64,000 nucleotides of DNA, taken from contig NZ_VOBQ01000008.1 of assembly GCF_007833165.1 (NCBI RefSeq), positions 248,001 through 312,000 on the forward strand. The letters are read 5' to 3'. Below, one piece after another: positions 42,328-50,338 of the stretch. The first letter of the stretch is position 1; the number at the start of each line of letters is the position of its first letter. Under the pieces are notes generated by a model. It was given only the letters and a program-made list of their open reading frames with translations. It searched no databases and was not told the origin of the DNA. The stretch is from Caenimonas sedimenti (GTDB taxonomy: Bacteria > Pseudomonadota > Gammaproteobacteria > Burkholderiales > Burkholderiaceae_C). A program made the position numbers and the translations under genes.

Positions 42328-43656
42328 CTATTCCCCAGTGATCTGAAGCACGTTGTTCGAGTGAGCCGTAGCGCGAATGCGATAGCCAGCGCCCTTGAGT
42401 TGACGGACGACGACTTCGGCCGCCTGCAGGAAGTCCGAGCGTTCCACCACCGCGTCGCCGGTGATGGGGACATTCGGGCCGCCTTCCCAGACAAGACGCC
42501 AGCCCGAGGCCTTCGCCCACCGGTCCAACATCCGCTGGATGGTTTCGTCGCTCTTGCTCATTGCCCAAGCGCCGATGGGCGCGCTTGGCGCCGCCGGGGC
42601 GGATGGCGCCTGTGGCGCCTGGCGAGCGCGGTCCAGCATTTCCACCGCCGCCGAAGGACTGATCTCTCCCGCGCGCAGACGTCGCACGATCTCTGCGGGA
42701 GACTCAGCCGCCGCGCCGCCTGCAGGCGCGGGCCGTTCGGTCCGCACGGCCATGACCAGCGGCTTGTCCGTCTCGACGACGACGTTTGACGGCCAGAGCT
42801 GCCCCTTGGCCACGCCGGCGACGCCGATGCGCGCCGTGATGCGCCCAGCGTCGACCCCCGCGCGGACCAGGGCGGCCGTGAGTGCATCCGCGCGGGCGCG
42901 ATCCAGCCCTTCCTTCAGCGTGTCATCGTCACGTCCGATCACTGTCACGCGCGCCCTGGGGCCGATTCCCTTGACTAACGCCAGAACTGCCTTGCGCGCA
43001 TCAGCGGTGATCGTGGCCTGGCCGCGCGCAAACAGGACGGCCGCTTCGTCGCGCCGCGGCTCAGCATCCACCCAGTGAACGGCGTCCCCCTTGCGCGGCG
43101 TTGCATAGCTGTTCCGGTTCAGGGCGTCGTCAGTGCCCATCGACACTGGAGCCAGTGAAGCGACAAGGCGCGCGCCATCGGGAAGGGCCCCGCCGTTGTA
43201 GGGCGCAGTGGCGCCGCCTGCTGCCACGGCGGTCAGCTGCGGCGCGTCGCTGCGGCCGCCACCAACATGAACCACGCTGGATTGCGAGCGGCCGACCTGC
43301 AGGACGAATCGGCCGTGCAGCTCCGGCACGCGCACGTAGGGTCCTTCGAGCACAGGCATCTGCAGCTGCGGCGTTCCAGTGCGGTGGCTGAAGATCGCGG
43401 GCACCGGCTCTCCGGCACGGAACTGGAAGAAAGTCGAGCGCCCGTCGTCGAAAACCTGTACGGGCCGCGCTCGGCTGTCCCCTTCGGCAACATAGTTGAA
43501 GTCGTAGCTGCCTACTCGCGCGGAGTCGGCACCGAGCACGGGCACACCGGCAAGGAATGCCAGCACGAGCGTCCAGCTGACAAAGCGCCGCATCCCGTGG
43601 CTCGCGGAGCCCTGCGCGCTTTGAAATTCCCCGTGAGGGTGTTGGGTAGTTGCCAT
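42328..43656 (-). CDS. pilL: PilL-type fusion: VirB9-like, OmpA-like and TcpQ domains
   Basis: 442 residues. After a membrane/signal segment (MRRFVSWTLVLAFLAGVPVLG) comes a domain paralogous to the C-terminal part of the adjacent VirB9: YDFNYVAEGDSRARPVQVFD, DDGRSTFFQF, then GRFVLQVGRSQSSVV (about residues 48-135). Next is an OmpA-like peptidoglycan-binding domain (VLFARGQATITADARKAVLA, DRARADALTAALVRAGV), an Ala/Pro linker and a TcpQ-like C-terminus (ASGWRLVWEGG, NNVLQITGE). It could tether the pilus secretin to the type IV secretion core and the cell wall. Its stop codon lies at the TnpB border, so the last base of the stop may come from the element. Confidence 0.75.
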   Translation of the reverse strand: MATTQHPHGEFQSAQGSASHGMRRFVSWTLVLAFLAGVPVLGADSARVGSYDFNYVAEGDSRARPVQVFDDGRSTFFQFRAGEPVPAIFSHRTGTPQLQMPVLEGPYVRVPELHGRFVLQVGRSQSSVVHVGGGRSDAPQLTAVAAGGATAPYNGGALPDGARLVASLAPVSMGTDDALNRNSYATPRKGDAVHWVDAEPRRDEAAVLFARGQATITADARKAVLALVKGIGPRARVTVIGRDDDTLKEGLDRARADALTAALVRAGVDAGRITARIGVAGVAKGQLWPSNVVVETDKPLVMAVRTERPAPAGGAAAESPAEIVRRLRAGEISPSAAVEMLDRARQAPQAPSAPAAPSAPIGAWAMSKSDETIQRMLDRWAKASGWRLVWEGGPNVPITGDAVVERSDFLQAAEVVVRQLKGAGYRIRATAHSNNVLQITGE

Positions 43657-43657
43657 G

Positions 43658-44932
43658 TCAGTTCACCCGGTAGGACTCGGGAAACACCATGTCCGCAACG
43701 ACCTCGACGTTGATTCGAGTGCCCTGCTGGATGGTGATAGTTGGAGGGATGACGCGATTGCGCTCGAGGATCGACTTGCTGACGTCATTCAGGACCTGGC
43801 CTGCCGCCGTTGCCGGTCCCGTCGCACCGATTTGCACCACGCCCTGAGGCTGCTTCGTGTGATCAGCAAGGATGGCGATCAAGAAGCTCGTCCCGAACAT
43901 CTTCAGAAAGTGGTTGTTGACGTCGCCGGTCATCCCGGAGGTACCAGCCAGATCAGTTCCGCCCGCAGCGGGAAGATCGAACGAATAGCCGTTGGGAAGG
44001 ATCAGGCGTTCGAAAGCGAACAGCAGCCTGCTCTGACCCACCTTGACCCCGGAGTCGTAGCGACCGATCAGCGCGCTACCCATCGGGATGAGGAGTCGTC
44101 CATCCGTGTCATAGACGTTTGATGCCACATGCGCCGTGACGCGCCCAGGCAAATCCGAATTGATCTCCCGCCCAAGGACGGCCGGAATCATCTTTCCCTG
44201 CCGGAGCACCAAGCCCTGCGGGCCATGCGAGCCCCGGATCACCTTCCTCCGGGCTGCGCTCGTGTCCTGCTCGTACTCCTTGATCCAGGCCCCTTCGGCC
44301 TTCGGTGCGGCCGCGCCAACTTGCTGCATGATCTGCTTGCGGATCGCTTCGACTTGCGGATTGACGGACGCACTGGGCGGCTCGCTCCCGCCTGCTCCCT
44401 CGCCGGCTCGGGCCGCCACGGTGCGCAAGGCCGGTACTGCGTCGCGTCCAGCCTCGGGCGACTTCGCGTCGTCGAAGTCCTGGACCACGGCTTTCGCCAT
44501 GCGCGCGGTCGCCTCCATTTCCACGTCGCGCTCGCCAACGGTTGGCACGGCCCGTGTGGTCGCCGCTGCACCGCGCAGCCGCTTGTCGTACAGAGCGGCC
44601 GTGTTGTCGTCTCTGCGGACACCCTGGGGAATCGGAGGCAATTGGCCCGCTGAGGCAGGAGCCGCCGGCGCACTCGCCGCGCGCGCTGCTGTACGTGCCG
44701 CCTGCGCTTCTTCGTCCTTGAGCGCCTGCGCCGTGCCGACTTGCCGCACGTCGCTCTGCCCTTTTCCTGGCGTACCCGGCTGCGGGGGTGCTTGGCTCGG
44801 AGACAGAGCAAGCGAGCCCAACAAGGCTACGACGAGCGCGCCCAAGCCGAGTGCGATGAGCGTCGAGCGGCGCAGCGGAATTCCCGGCTTCGGCGCATCC
44901 GGCTCGACGATTGGCTTGTCGGAGATGGCCAT
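43658..44932 (-). CDS. virB10: VirB10/TrbI-like type IV secretion core protein
   Basis: 424 residues: short cytoplasmic N-terminus, one transmembrane helix (STLIALGLGALVVALLGSLAL), an Ala/Pro-rich periplasmic stretch and the VirB10 beta-barrel domain (LVLRQGKMIPAVLGREINSD, AHVASNVYDTDGRLLIPMGS, RINVEVVADMVFPESY). It spans both membranes and forms the core complex with VirB9 and VirB7. It begins 3 bp after the virB9 stop and is followed by pilL. Confidence 0.9.
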   Translation of the reverse strand: MAISDKPIVEPDAPKPGIPLRRSTLIALGLGALVVALLGSLALSPSQAPPQPGTPGKGQSDVRQVGTAQALKDEEAQAARTAARAASAPAAPASAGQLPPIPQGVRRDDNTAALYDKRLRGAAATTRAVPTVGERDVEMEATARMAKAVVQDFDDAKSPEAGRDAVPALRTVAARAGEGAGGSEPPSASVNPQVEAIRKQIMQQVGAAAPKAEGAWIKEYEQDTSAARRKVIRGSHGPQGLVLRQGKMIPAVLGREINSDLPGRVTAHVASNVYDTDGRLLIPMGSALIGRYDSGVKVGQSRLLFAFERLILPNGYSFDLPAAGGTDLAGTSGMTGDVNNHFLKMFGTSFLIAILADHTKQPQGVVQIGATGPATAAGQVLNDVSKSILERNRVIPPTITIQQGTRINVEVVADMVFPESYRVN

Positions 44933-44935
44933 GGG

Positions 44936-45787
44936 TCAGTTCTGAACCGTGAAGCCCAGGAAATTGCGCTTGGGCGCAACCTGCTGCACCCGGACTTCGG
45001 CGCGCCCCAGCTTGAGAACTGCAACCGGCAGCAGTCGATGGGCCACCAGGTAGTCGCCTTTCACCTCGAAGTTCACGAGACCGTATTCCTTCTCGTCCGT
45101 GACCGCGAGGAGCGCAGGCAGCTCCTGAATGCTGGCCGGCAGCTTCATGTAAGTGAACTGGCCGTCATCGAACACAACCAGTGGGCGAAACGGTGCGTCG
45201 CCGTGAACCTCGTAGTTGAAGCGCAGCGCCTCAGGCCGCAATCCCGGCAGACCGTTGACGGACCCCAGTGCCCCCGCGCCGAGAGCCCCCTGCTGCTGCG
45301 GTGTGGACTCCGTTCGGGGAGAACTCGGTTCGCGCACCTCGTAGTCGACGACGAGCTCGCTAGGATAGACCCAGCTGACACGCTGATACCACTTCTTGCC
45401 GTCGCCCGTGGAGCGTAAGACGAACTGGTAGCTGCGGCGATCCGTGATCACCGTCATCGACGTTTCCTGACCGTCGTACTTCGGCTTGACGAACAGGTGC
45501 TTCCTGTTCTTCGCAGGACTCAGCTCCCAATTGGCGTTGTCACCGGCGACGACGGTCTGGATTTGCTCGTCGGCCGCGAACTGGACATGAGTCACCGCAA
45601 GTGGCTTGGCCAGCAACAGGAATGTGTTGTCAGCGTCGTAGGCGAACTCGACGAGTCGCGAGTCCCCCCGCAAGGGTGTCGCCACTAGCTCCGCGCCCGC
45701 TGGGGCGATGCTCGCGAACACGAGAGCGGCAGCGAGAAGGCCTCGCCGGAGGAAGCGCCGCGCGCGGAAATTCCGGTTGCATATCAC
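44936..45787 (-). CDS. virB9: VirB9/TrbG-like type IV secretion core protein
   Basis: 283 residues with a signal peptide (FLRRGLLAAALVFASIAPAGA). The N-terminal domain (VEFAYDADNTFLLLAKPLAV, TVVAGDNANWELSPAKNRKH) and C-terminal domain (FNYEVHGDAPFRPLVVFDDG, QFTYMKLP, then VLKLGRAEVRVQQ) are those of VirB9. It forms the outer ring of the core complex. Its C-terminal domain is visibly related to a domain in PilL two genes downstream. It overlaps virB8 by ATGA. Confidence 0.9.
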   Translation of the reverse strand: MICNRNFRARRFLRRGLLAAALVFASIAPAGAELVATPLRGDSRLVEFAYDADNTFLLLAKPLAVTHVQFAADEQIQTVVAGDNANWELSPAKNRKHLFVKPKYDGQETSMTVITDRRSYQFVLRSTGDGKKWYQRVSWVYPSELVVDYEVREPSSPRTESTPQQQGALGAGALGSVNGLPGLRPEALRFNYEVHGDAPFRPLVVFDDGQFTYMKLPASIQELPALLAVTDEKEYGLVNFEVKGDYLVAHRLLPVAVLKLGRAEVRVQQVAPKRNFLGFTVQN

Positions 45788-46527
45788 GGTGCGCGCTCCT
45801 CCGTATCGGCAAAGAACGTGACGAAGAGGCCCAACGGGTTCGACAGCAGATCCAGCTCCTGCTTGGCCGGGACGAGGCTGTAGTTCAGGGTGACCCGGAA
45901 GCGCTTCACCTTGTCCGGCGTCGGGCTGGTCGGCCCGACGCGTTCGGCGGTCTGAAGGAAGATGAATGCGGTCCCGCGCTGGGAGACGTCCACGGCGGTG
46001 ACGCGAACCTCGCGGACCAGATCGGGCTCGCGCTGGATTCGTTCGAAGATGCGCTCGCGGGTTCGGAATTCCGCGAACTGGCCCACAGCCTTTTCCGCGG
46101 TTCGCAAGTTGGCCCAGCGCAGGCTGTCGCGGCTGCGAATCGGATCGATCGCGTAGACGGCTTCCGCCCAGCGCGCGAGCTCCGCTTTGACCACCGCGAG
46201 ATTCGGATCAACCCGCTGGATCTCAACCGGTTTGTTCACCACGCCCGTGATCGGGTTCACTTCCACGAACCATGGGCGAATTTCCTTGAGCGGCATGACA
46301 CTCGCGACGGTTCCGACGCACGCGAGCGCCAGCACCACGGCCGCCAGCGCGATCATGAAGAACCGCGCCTCGTTGACCTTGGACGAGCCCCAGATCTCGG
46401 CGAACTTGCCCGCCGCATCGTCATAGAGCGAGTACGGGGTGTTGGGCGCGTTCTTGAGGTAGTCGCTTTGTGCGACGCGCTCAGGTTGCGCCTGTGGTGT
46501 GCGGGAGAAAAGTTTTGAAAGTCCCAT
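45784..46527 (-). CDS. virB8: VirB8/TrbF-like type IV secretion protein
   Basis: 247 residues. A short cytoplasmic N-terminus (LYDDAAGKFAEIWGSSKVNE) precedes one transmembrane helix (ARFFMIALAAVVLALACVG) and an NTF2-like periplasmic domain (RPWFVEVNPITGVVNKPVEI, VRVTAVDVSQRGTAFIFLQT, FRVTLNYSL). It is an inner-membrane assembly factor of type IV secretion systems and dimerises in the periplasm. Coupled by ATGA to virB9. Confidence 0.9.
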   Translation of the reverse strand: MGLSKLFSRTPQAQPERVAQSDYLKNAPNTPYSLYDDAAGKFAEIWGSSKVNEARFFMIALAAVVLALACVGTVASVMPLKEIRPWFVEVNPITGVVNKPVEIQRVDPNLAVVKAELARWAEAVYAIDPIRSRDSLRWANLRTAEKAVGQFAEFRTRERIFERIQREPDLVREVRVTAVDVSQRGTAFIFLQTAERVGPTSPTPDKVKRFRVTLNYSLVPAKQELDLLSNPLGLFVTFFADTEERAP

Positions 46528-46579
46528 CGGCTACCTCTGAGGTGATCGTAGGAGCGGCATGTATGAGGACCCCCTTGTT

Positions 46580-46603
46580 CAACGCACGTGAACCGGTGCG
46601 TTG
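46580..46603. other. Perfect 8-bp hairpin upstream of virB8
   Basis: CAACGCAC (46580-46587) and GTGCGTTG (46596-46603) form a perfect inverted repeat in the 118-bp gap between the 137-residue gene and virB8. There is no T tract. It may be an operator or an RNA processing hairpin. Confidence 0.35.
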
Positions 46604-46645
46604 AGCGCGGTCATCAGGTCTTTGTGCGACCTGCGCCGGCCCGCC

Positions 46646-47059
46646 TCAGAAGAGGCGCTCGATGACCGAGCGCCCGACTCCCACCAACGCAAGGACGAGC
46701 CCGACGAGTCCCATTGACGTGGCGACGGGATGGGCAGAGGCCAAGTCAGTGACCGAGCGACGCACGGCCAACGGCGGATGACGGTCAAGCAGAGCGCCGC
46801 GTGCGGACAGGAGGGTTTCCTGGTCCACCGACTCTGGTTCGACGTGATCCAACGCGTCGTCGATCAGTGCAAGGCGGACGCGAGGCTCTTCCCTCTCAAT
46901 CCTGACCAACCAATCCGCGATGTCTTCCGCGGACTCAGGCGTTTGGGATTCGTCGCCTTCACGCGCCAGAATCTTGGCCAGCCGGCGCCGCTCGCCTGCA
47001 CCGAGTTGGACTGCCTGCTCGAGAACGTTGGTGTAGGTGGGCGGGTCGGTGGGGTTCAT
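46646..47059 (-). CDS. Hypothetical C-terminally anchored membrane protein
   Basis: 137 residues from the ATG at 47059 (MNPTDPPTYTNVLEQAVQLG), which overlaps the stop of the transglycosylase gene (ATGA). A mostly charged, helical soluble part is followed by a C-terminal transmembrane helix (VATSMGLVGLVLALVGVG). No family is recognised. Its place between VirB1-like and VirB8-like genes suggests a minor inner-membrane component of the secretion system. Confidence 0.6.
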   Translation of the reverse strand: MNPTDPPTYTNVLEQAVQLGAGERRRLAKILAREGDESQTPESAEDIADWLVRIEREEPRVRLALIDDALDHVEPESVDQETLLSARGALLDRHPPLAVRRSVTDLASAHPVATSMGLVGLVLALVGVGRSVIERLF

Positions 47060-47682
47060 TGCGGCGCGTCGAAGGCGACGGAGGTGGACGTAGTGCTGGC
47101 GCCGGCGGCGACCGAGCGGCGACCGGCAGCACGGGGAGCGACATAGCCGCACTGCGCTTGGGACTTGACTGCCAATGTGGGGCCCGGGACCACACGCCAT
47201 CCGACCAGACGATTCCAGATCAGGCCCGCGTACCGCTGGTTGTGGCAGGGTGAGGCGCTGTGGTAGGTGCCGATGCCGTACCAGGTATTGCCGTGCGCGC
47301 GCAGCTGCTGCGCAAGATGCCAAGCCGCCACGTAGGTCGCCTTGCAACCATCCATCAAGTCCGCGGGCGTGACGTTGTGTGCAGCAAGCCGGCCGAAGTG
47401 GATGGAGTTGATTTGTGCCATGCCAACGTCGATCGACCCGTTCGCGTTCCGGTTGAATGCGGCCGGATTGAAGCCGCTTTCAACGCTCAGGATGGCACGC
47501 AGGATCCAGGGGTTGACCACGTGGTAGCGCGCTGCGGCCGCCACACACGGGGCGTGCGCGTCCAAGTTGGCGGGCACCGAAGACAGGTCGGTCGGCTGCG
47601 CCCATGCCCCGCCGGCGCATGCCAACGCGGCCAGCGCCCATGCGCGCCTGCTGGGGGACAAGTAGGAGGGGCGGATGTTCAT
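47056..47682 (-). CDS. Lytic transglycosylase (VirB1/PilT-type)
   Basis: 208 residues with a signal peptide (MNIRPSYLSPSRRAWALAAL, then ACAGGAWA). The SLT domain has CVAAAARYHVVNPWILRAIL, the catalytic Glu in SVESGFNPAA, then GSIDVGMAQINSIHF and a WYGIGTYHSA motif. It opens peptidoglycan for the pilus and secretion channel; in R64-type operons this role is played by PilT (not the ATPase of that name). It is the first gene of the minus-strand pilus/secretion block. Confidence 0.9.
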   Translation of the reverse strand: MNIRPSYLSPSRRAWALAALACAGGAWAQPTDLSSVPANLDAHAPCVAAAARYHVVNPWILRAILSVESGFNPAAFNRNANGSIDVGMAQINSIHFGRLAAHNVTPADLMDGCKATYVAAWHLAQQLRAHGNTWYGIGTYHSASPCHNQRYAGLIWNRLVGWRVVPGPTLAVKSQAQCGYVAPRAAGRRSVAAGASTTSTSVAFDAPQ

Positions 47683-47839
47683 GCTTGCCTTGCCCCGGAA
47701 TCTTCACGGGGACTCGATGGCAAGCGGACCCGCTCAACGGCTTGTCGGGCGGCCGTAGAACGGGGTGTCGGCCTGCCATCCCCAGCCCAGCAGGGCTGGT
47801 TGACGCCCTGCGCTATGCTCGCTGGCAGGAGGATCCCAC

Positions 47840-48622
47840 GTGGCGCGAACGATCTACGACAAGCCAACCCGCTTGCTGCTGAACGACATGATCGCCGCCT
47901 GGAGCTTGAAGCCGGGCGAGGTTTTCACTTCCGGCCGTGCGATTGATTGGTTCGCTGGCAAGTATCCGAAGCTCAGGCCCGGGAGCATCCGGGCGCACCT
48001 GGTGCAGGCGGCGACGAATGACCAGAGCCGATTGCACCACTCGCCAAGCGAAGCCGACGACCTCTTCTTCAAGGTCGGGCCGTCGCAGTTCCGTCTCTAC
48101 GAGCCGGGCAAAGACCCGGCGCCGATTCGGGAGAAATTCGCGGGTGATGTGGCTCAGCAGGAAGCCACCGAGCCCGAACAGGGAACCGAGGACGCAGAGG
48201 CGCGGCCCGGGTCCTCCCAGTTCCTTTGGGAGAAGGATCTCCAGCAGTACCTCAGCCGGAATCTGGAGATTCTGGAGCCGGGCCTCCGCCTGTACGAGGA
48301 AGACAACCTCAAAGGCATTGAGTTCGATGCTGGCGGCCGCTTTATCGACCTCCTGGCTGTGGACAAGACCGGCGCCCTGGTGGTGATCGAACTGAAAGTT
48401 TCCAAAGGCTACGACCGCGTGGTCGGCCAGCTGCTTCGCTATGTCAACTATGTTCGCCGCGAACTCGCGGCGCCGGGACAGCGCGTGCGCGGCATTATCA
48501 TCTGCAGGAACATGACCGAGGACTTGCGCCTTGCCTGTGCGAGCATTCCGGATGTGGAGCTGTACGAGTACCAACTGTCCGTCACCGTGCAGCGCGTCGA
48601 GGCACTACCACTCCCGAAATAG
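47840..48622 (+). CDS. NucS/DUF91-like PD-(D/E)XK nuclease with winged-helix-like N-terminus
   Basis: 260 residues. The C-terminal half (about 130-250) is a NucS/DUF91-type nuclease: EKDLQQYLSRNLEILEPGLR, then RFIDLLAVDKTGALVVIELK (Asp at about 169, ExK at about 184-186) and QLLRYVNYVRRELAAPGQRV. The N-terminal part (MARTIYDKPTRLLLNDMIAA) resembles the winged-helix-like domain often attached to restriction-like nucleases. It precedes an XRE gene by 42 bp. Roles in DNA repair or defence are both possible. Divergent from the transfer block. Confidence 0.75.
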   Translation: MARTIYDKPTRLLLNDMIAAWSLKPGEVFTSGRAIDWFAGKYPKLRPGSIRAHLVQAATNDQSRLHHSPSEADDLFFKVGPSQFRLYEPGKDPAPIREKFAGDVAQQEATEPEQGTEDAEARPGSSQFLWEKDLQQYLSRNLEILEPGLRLYEEDNLKGIEFDAGGRFIDLLAVDKTGALVVIELKVSKGYDRVVGQLLRYVNYVRRELAAPGQRVRGIIICRNMTEDLRLACASIPDVELYEYQLSVTVQRVEALPLPK

Positions 48623-48664
48623 ATACTTTCGGTCGGCTATCGGCGCGTGCGGCAGAATCGCTAA

Positions 48665-49093
48665 ATGACCAACATTGCTGCCACGTTCAAGTCCGAGATG
48701 GAGCGCATCGCCCGCAAGGTCCTCAAAGCCGATGCGGACGGGTTGCGCAAGCAGTCCACGCGCCATCGCGCGAGCATCGCCTCACTCAAACGCGAGATCG
48801 AGGCCCTTCGTCGAGAAGTGAAGCGCCTGGCGAAGGGGAACGATGCTCGGCCCTCGGCCGATGCCGAAGACGAGGACCAGCCCCTCCCACGTTTCAGCGC
48901 CACGAGGCTCGCCGCCCATCGCGCAAAGCTGGGCCTGTCCGCGGCCGCATACGGCAGCCTAGTGGGCGTGAGTGGCCAGTCAATTTACAAGTGGGAGCAA
49001 GGAAGTGTGCGTCCCCGTGCCGCGCAGCTGCGCTCCCTCGCTTCGATCCGCGGCCTCAGTAAGCGCGAAGCGCAGGAGCGGGTGGCGGGCTAG
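48665..49093 (+). CDS. XRE-family regulator with N-terminal coiled coil
   Basis: 142 residues. The first half is a basic coiled coil (ASIASLKREIEALRREVKRL). Residues about 80-135 are a helix-turn-helix (RLAAHRAKLGLSAAAYGSLV, GVSGQSIYKWEQGSVRPR). It follows the nuclease gene on the same strand and may control it. Its stop overlaps that of the convergent 174-residue gene by 4 bp. Confidence 0.8.
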   Translation: MTNIAATFKSEMERIARKVLKADADGLRKQSTRHRASIASLKREIEALRREVKRLAKGNDARPSADAEDEDQPLPRFSATRLAAHRAKLGLSAAAYGSLVGVSGQSIYKWEQGSVRPRAAQLRSLASIRGLSKREAQERVAG

Positions 49094-49614
49094 AGCGTCC
49101 CAGGCTGCGAACCTAGGGCCGACCGCAGGGCCGAGAGCTCAATGCCGCGCTCCTGCATCACGCTCAAATAGGCCTCTTCTACCGGCATGCCGGCCAGCAC
49201 CTGGCTTTCGAGCTCGTCGCGCAGCGGCAAGACCAAGTTTCGATCCAACGAATCCTTGTAACGTCGATAGAACGCGAGGACGTCATTCCCGGCCCGTGAT
49301 CGCTGCTCCTCCAGGGTCAGCTTCCGAGACAAAGGCGTGAGGATGCTGTAGAACTGGGTCAGCGTGTTCTTCCGCGCCTCGACCTCTGCCACCGTGTCCC
49401 ATCCGAGGATCGACTTGGTCCACTTCGCAGTCATCTGGTTGGTCACCGTCGCGCCGTGCTTTTCGCAAAGCGCATCGTAGGTGCGCCGATGCGCAGCTGA
49501 ATGCTCGATGATGGCCAACAGGTTGTCGATGACATGCTCATCACACACGACTGCTCCCTCATCCAATACCAGCTGGACGAGATCTCGAATGTCCCTGGTG
49601 ACCGGCTCGCCCAT
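49090..49614 (-). CDS. Hypothetical helical protein
   Basis: 174 residues (MGEPVTRDIRDLVQLVLDEG). It is predicted mostly alpha-helical, with no signal peptide or membrane segment, and I do not recognise a family. The N-terminal part (CDEHVIDNLLAIIEHSAAHR) could be a small helical bundle. It is convergent with the XRE gene and stands alone on this strand. A defence or regulatory role is possible from location only. Confidence 0.55.
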   Translation of the reverse strand: MGEPVTRDIRDLVQLVLDEGAVVCDEHVIDNLLAIIEHSAAHRRTYDALCEKHGATVTNQMTAKWTKSILGWDTVAEVEARKNTLTQFYSILTPLSRKLTLEEQRSRAGNDVLAFYRRYKDSLDRNLVLPLRDELESQVLAGMPVEEAYLSVMQERGIELSALRSALGSQPGTL

Positions 49615-49839
49615 CGACTGTCTCCGTGATCAGGTGTTGGCCGTCCATCTTACGCAAGCTGCGGCACTCTGCACGGCGCTTGGAAAGCGCCGGAACGGGT
49701 GTCGTCGGCCGTTAGTGCCATTGGGTGGGGATTTGCGCTCCGCGAACCGTCTGTCGGAAGAGTCACGCTTCTAGGGACGGTCTGATCAACTCGCAAACGC
49801 CCTCAACCTGATCGCGCGAACGTTGCAGGGGTTGATGAT

Positions 49840-50240
49840 TTTTATAGTCCGGAGCCTCTTTGAGTGAGTTTTCGAGGCGCGGGTTTGCGCGCCTCGGTAG
49901 CCCGAGTCGGCCCAGACTTGCTTCTCTTTGCCGTGCAGCAAATCGGCCACTTGCTCCACAGCGGCCTCATTGGCAGCGGTGGTCGTGACCGTTGCACCAG
50001 GCCGCTGCCGGCATCCACACCGATTGCGCCTTCATGCCGAAGTGACACTGGTTTCCCTTCTTCGTCTGGTGCATCTCCGGGTCGCCGACTGGCACCGTGG
50101 AAGTCACTCGCGAAGATGCGAGGTCTGCTTCGAGATCCTCCTGTGATGCGGGCTCCAAGATCAAAGAGTTCGCAACACGCTTGACGACAACCAACGACAG
50201 AGCCGCCCAGACGGATACGTCGCATTGGTGGAACCACCCC
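49840..50240 (-). pseudogene. Degraded IS5-family transposase
   Basis: Fragments of an IS5-type DDE transposase appear in different frames. One reads GDPEMHQTKKGNQCHFGMKA (about 50030-50090), and a further downstream piece in another frame encodes LLHGKE- and KLTQRG-like residues. Frameshifts and missing ends show a relic. The rest of the 49615-50338 gap holds no supported gene. It separates the nuclease/XRE pair from the large 1052-residue gene. Confidence 0.65.
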
Positions 50241-50338
50241 GTCCAGCGACGGATTGTCTCCGGGGTCATCTTCAAGCTTCTTGGTTGCCAATTTGCCCTG
50301 CTCGATTCGTCGACATGCACTGTTCCGTGTCAGAAAGC

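Noticed and set aside
47782..47805. Hairpin CCAGCCC/GGGCTGG plus TTGACG as a promoter for the nuclease gene
   Set aside because: The only -10-like element is 8 bp from TTGACG, too close for sigma70.
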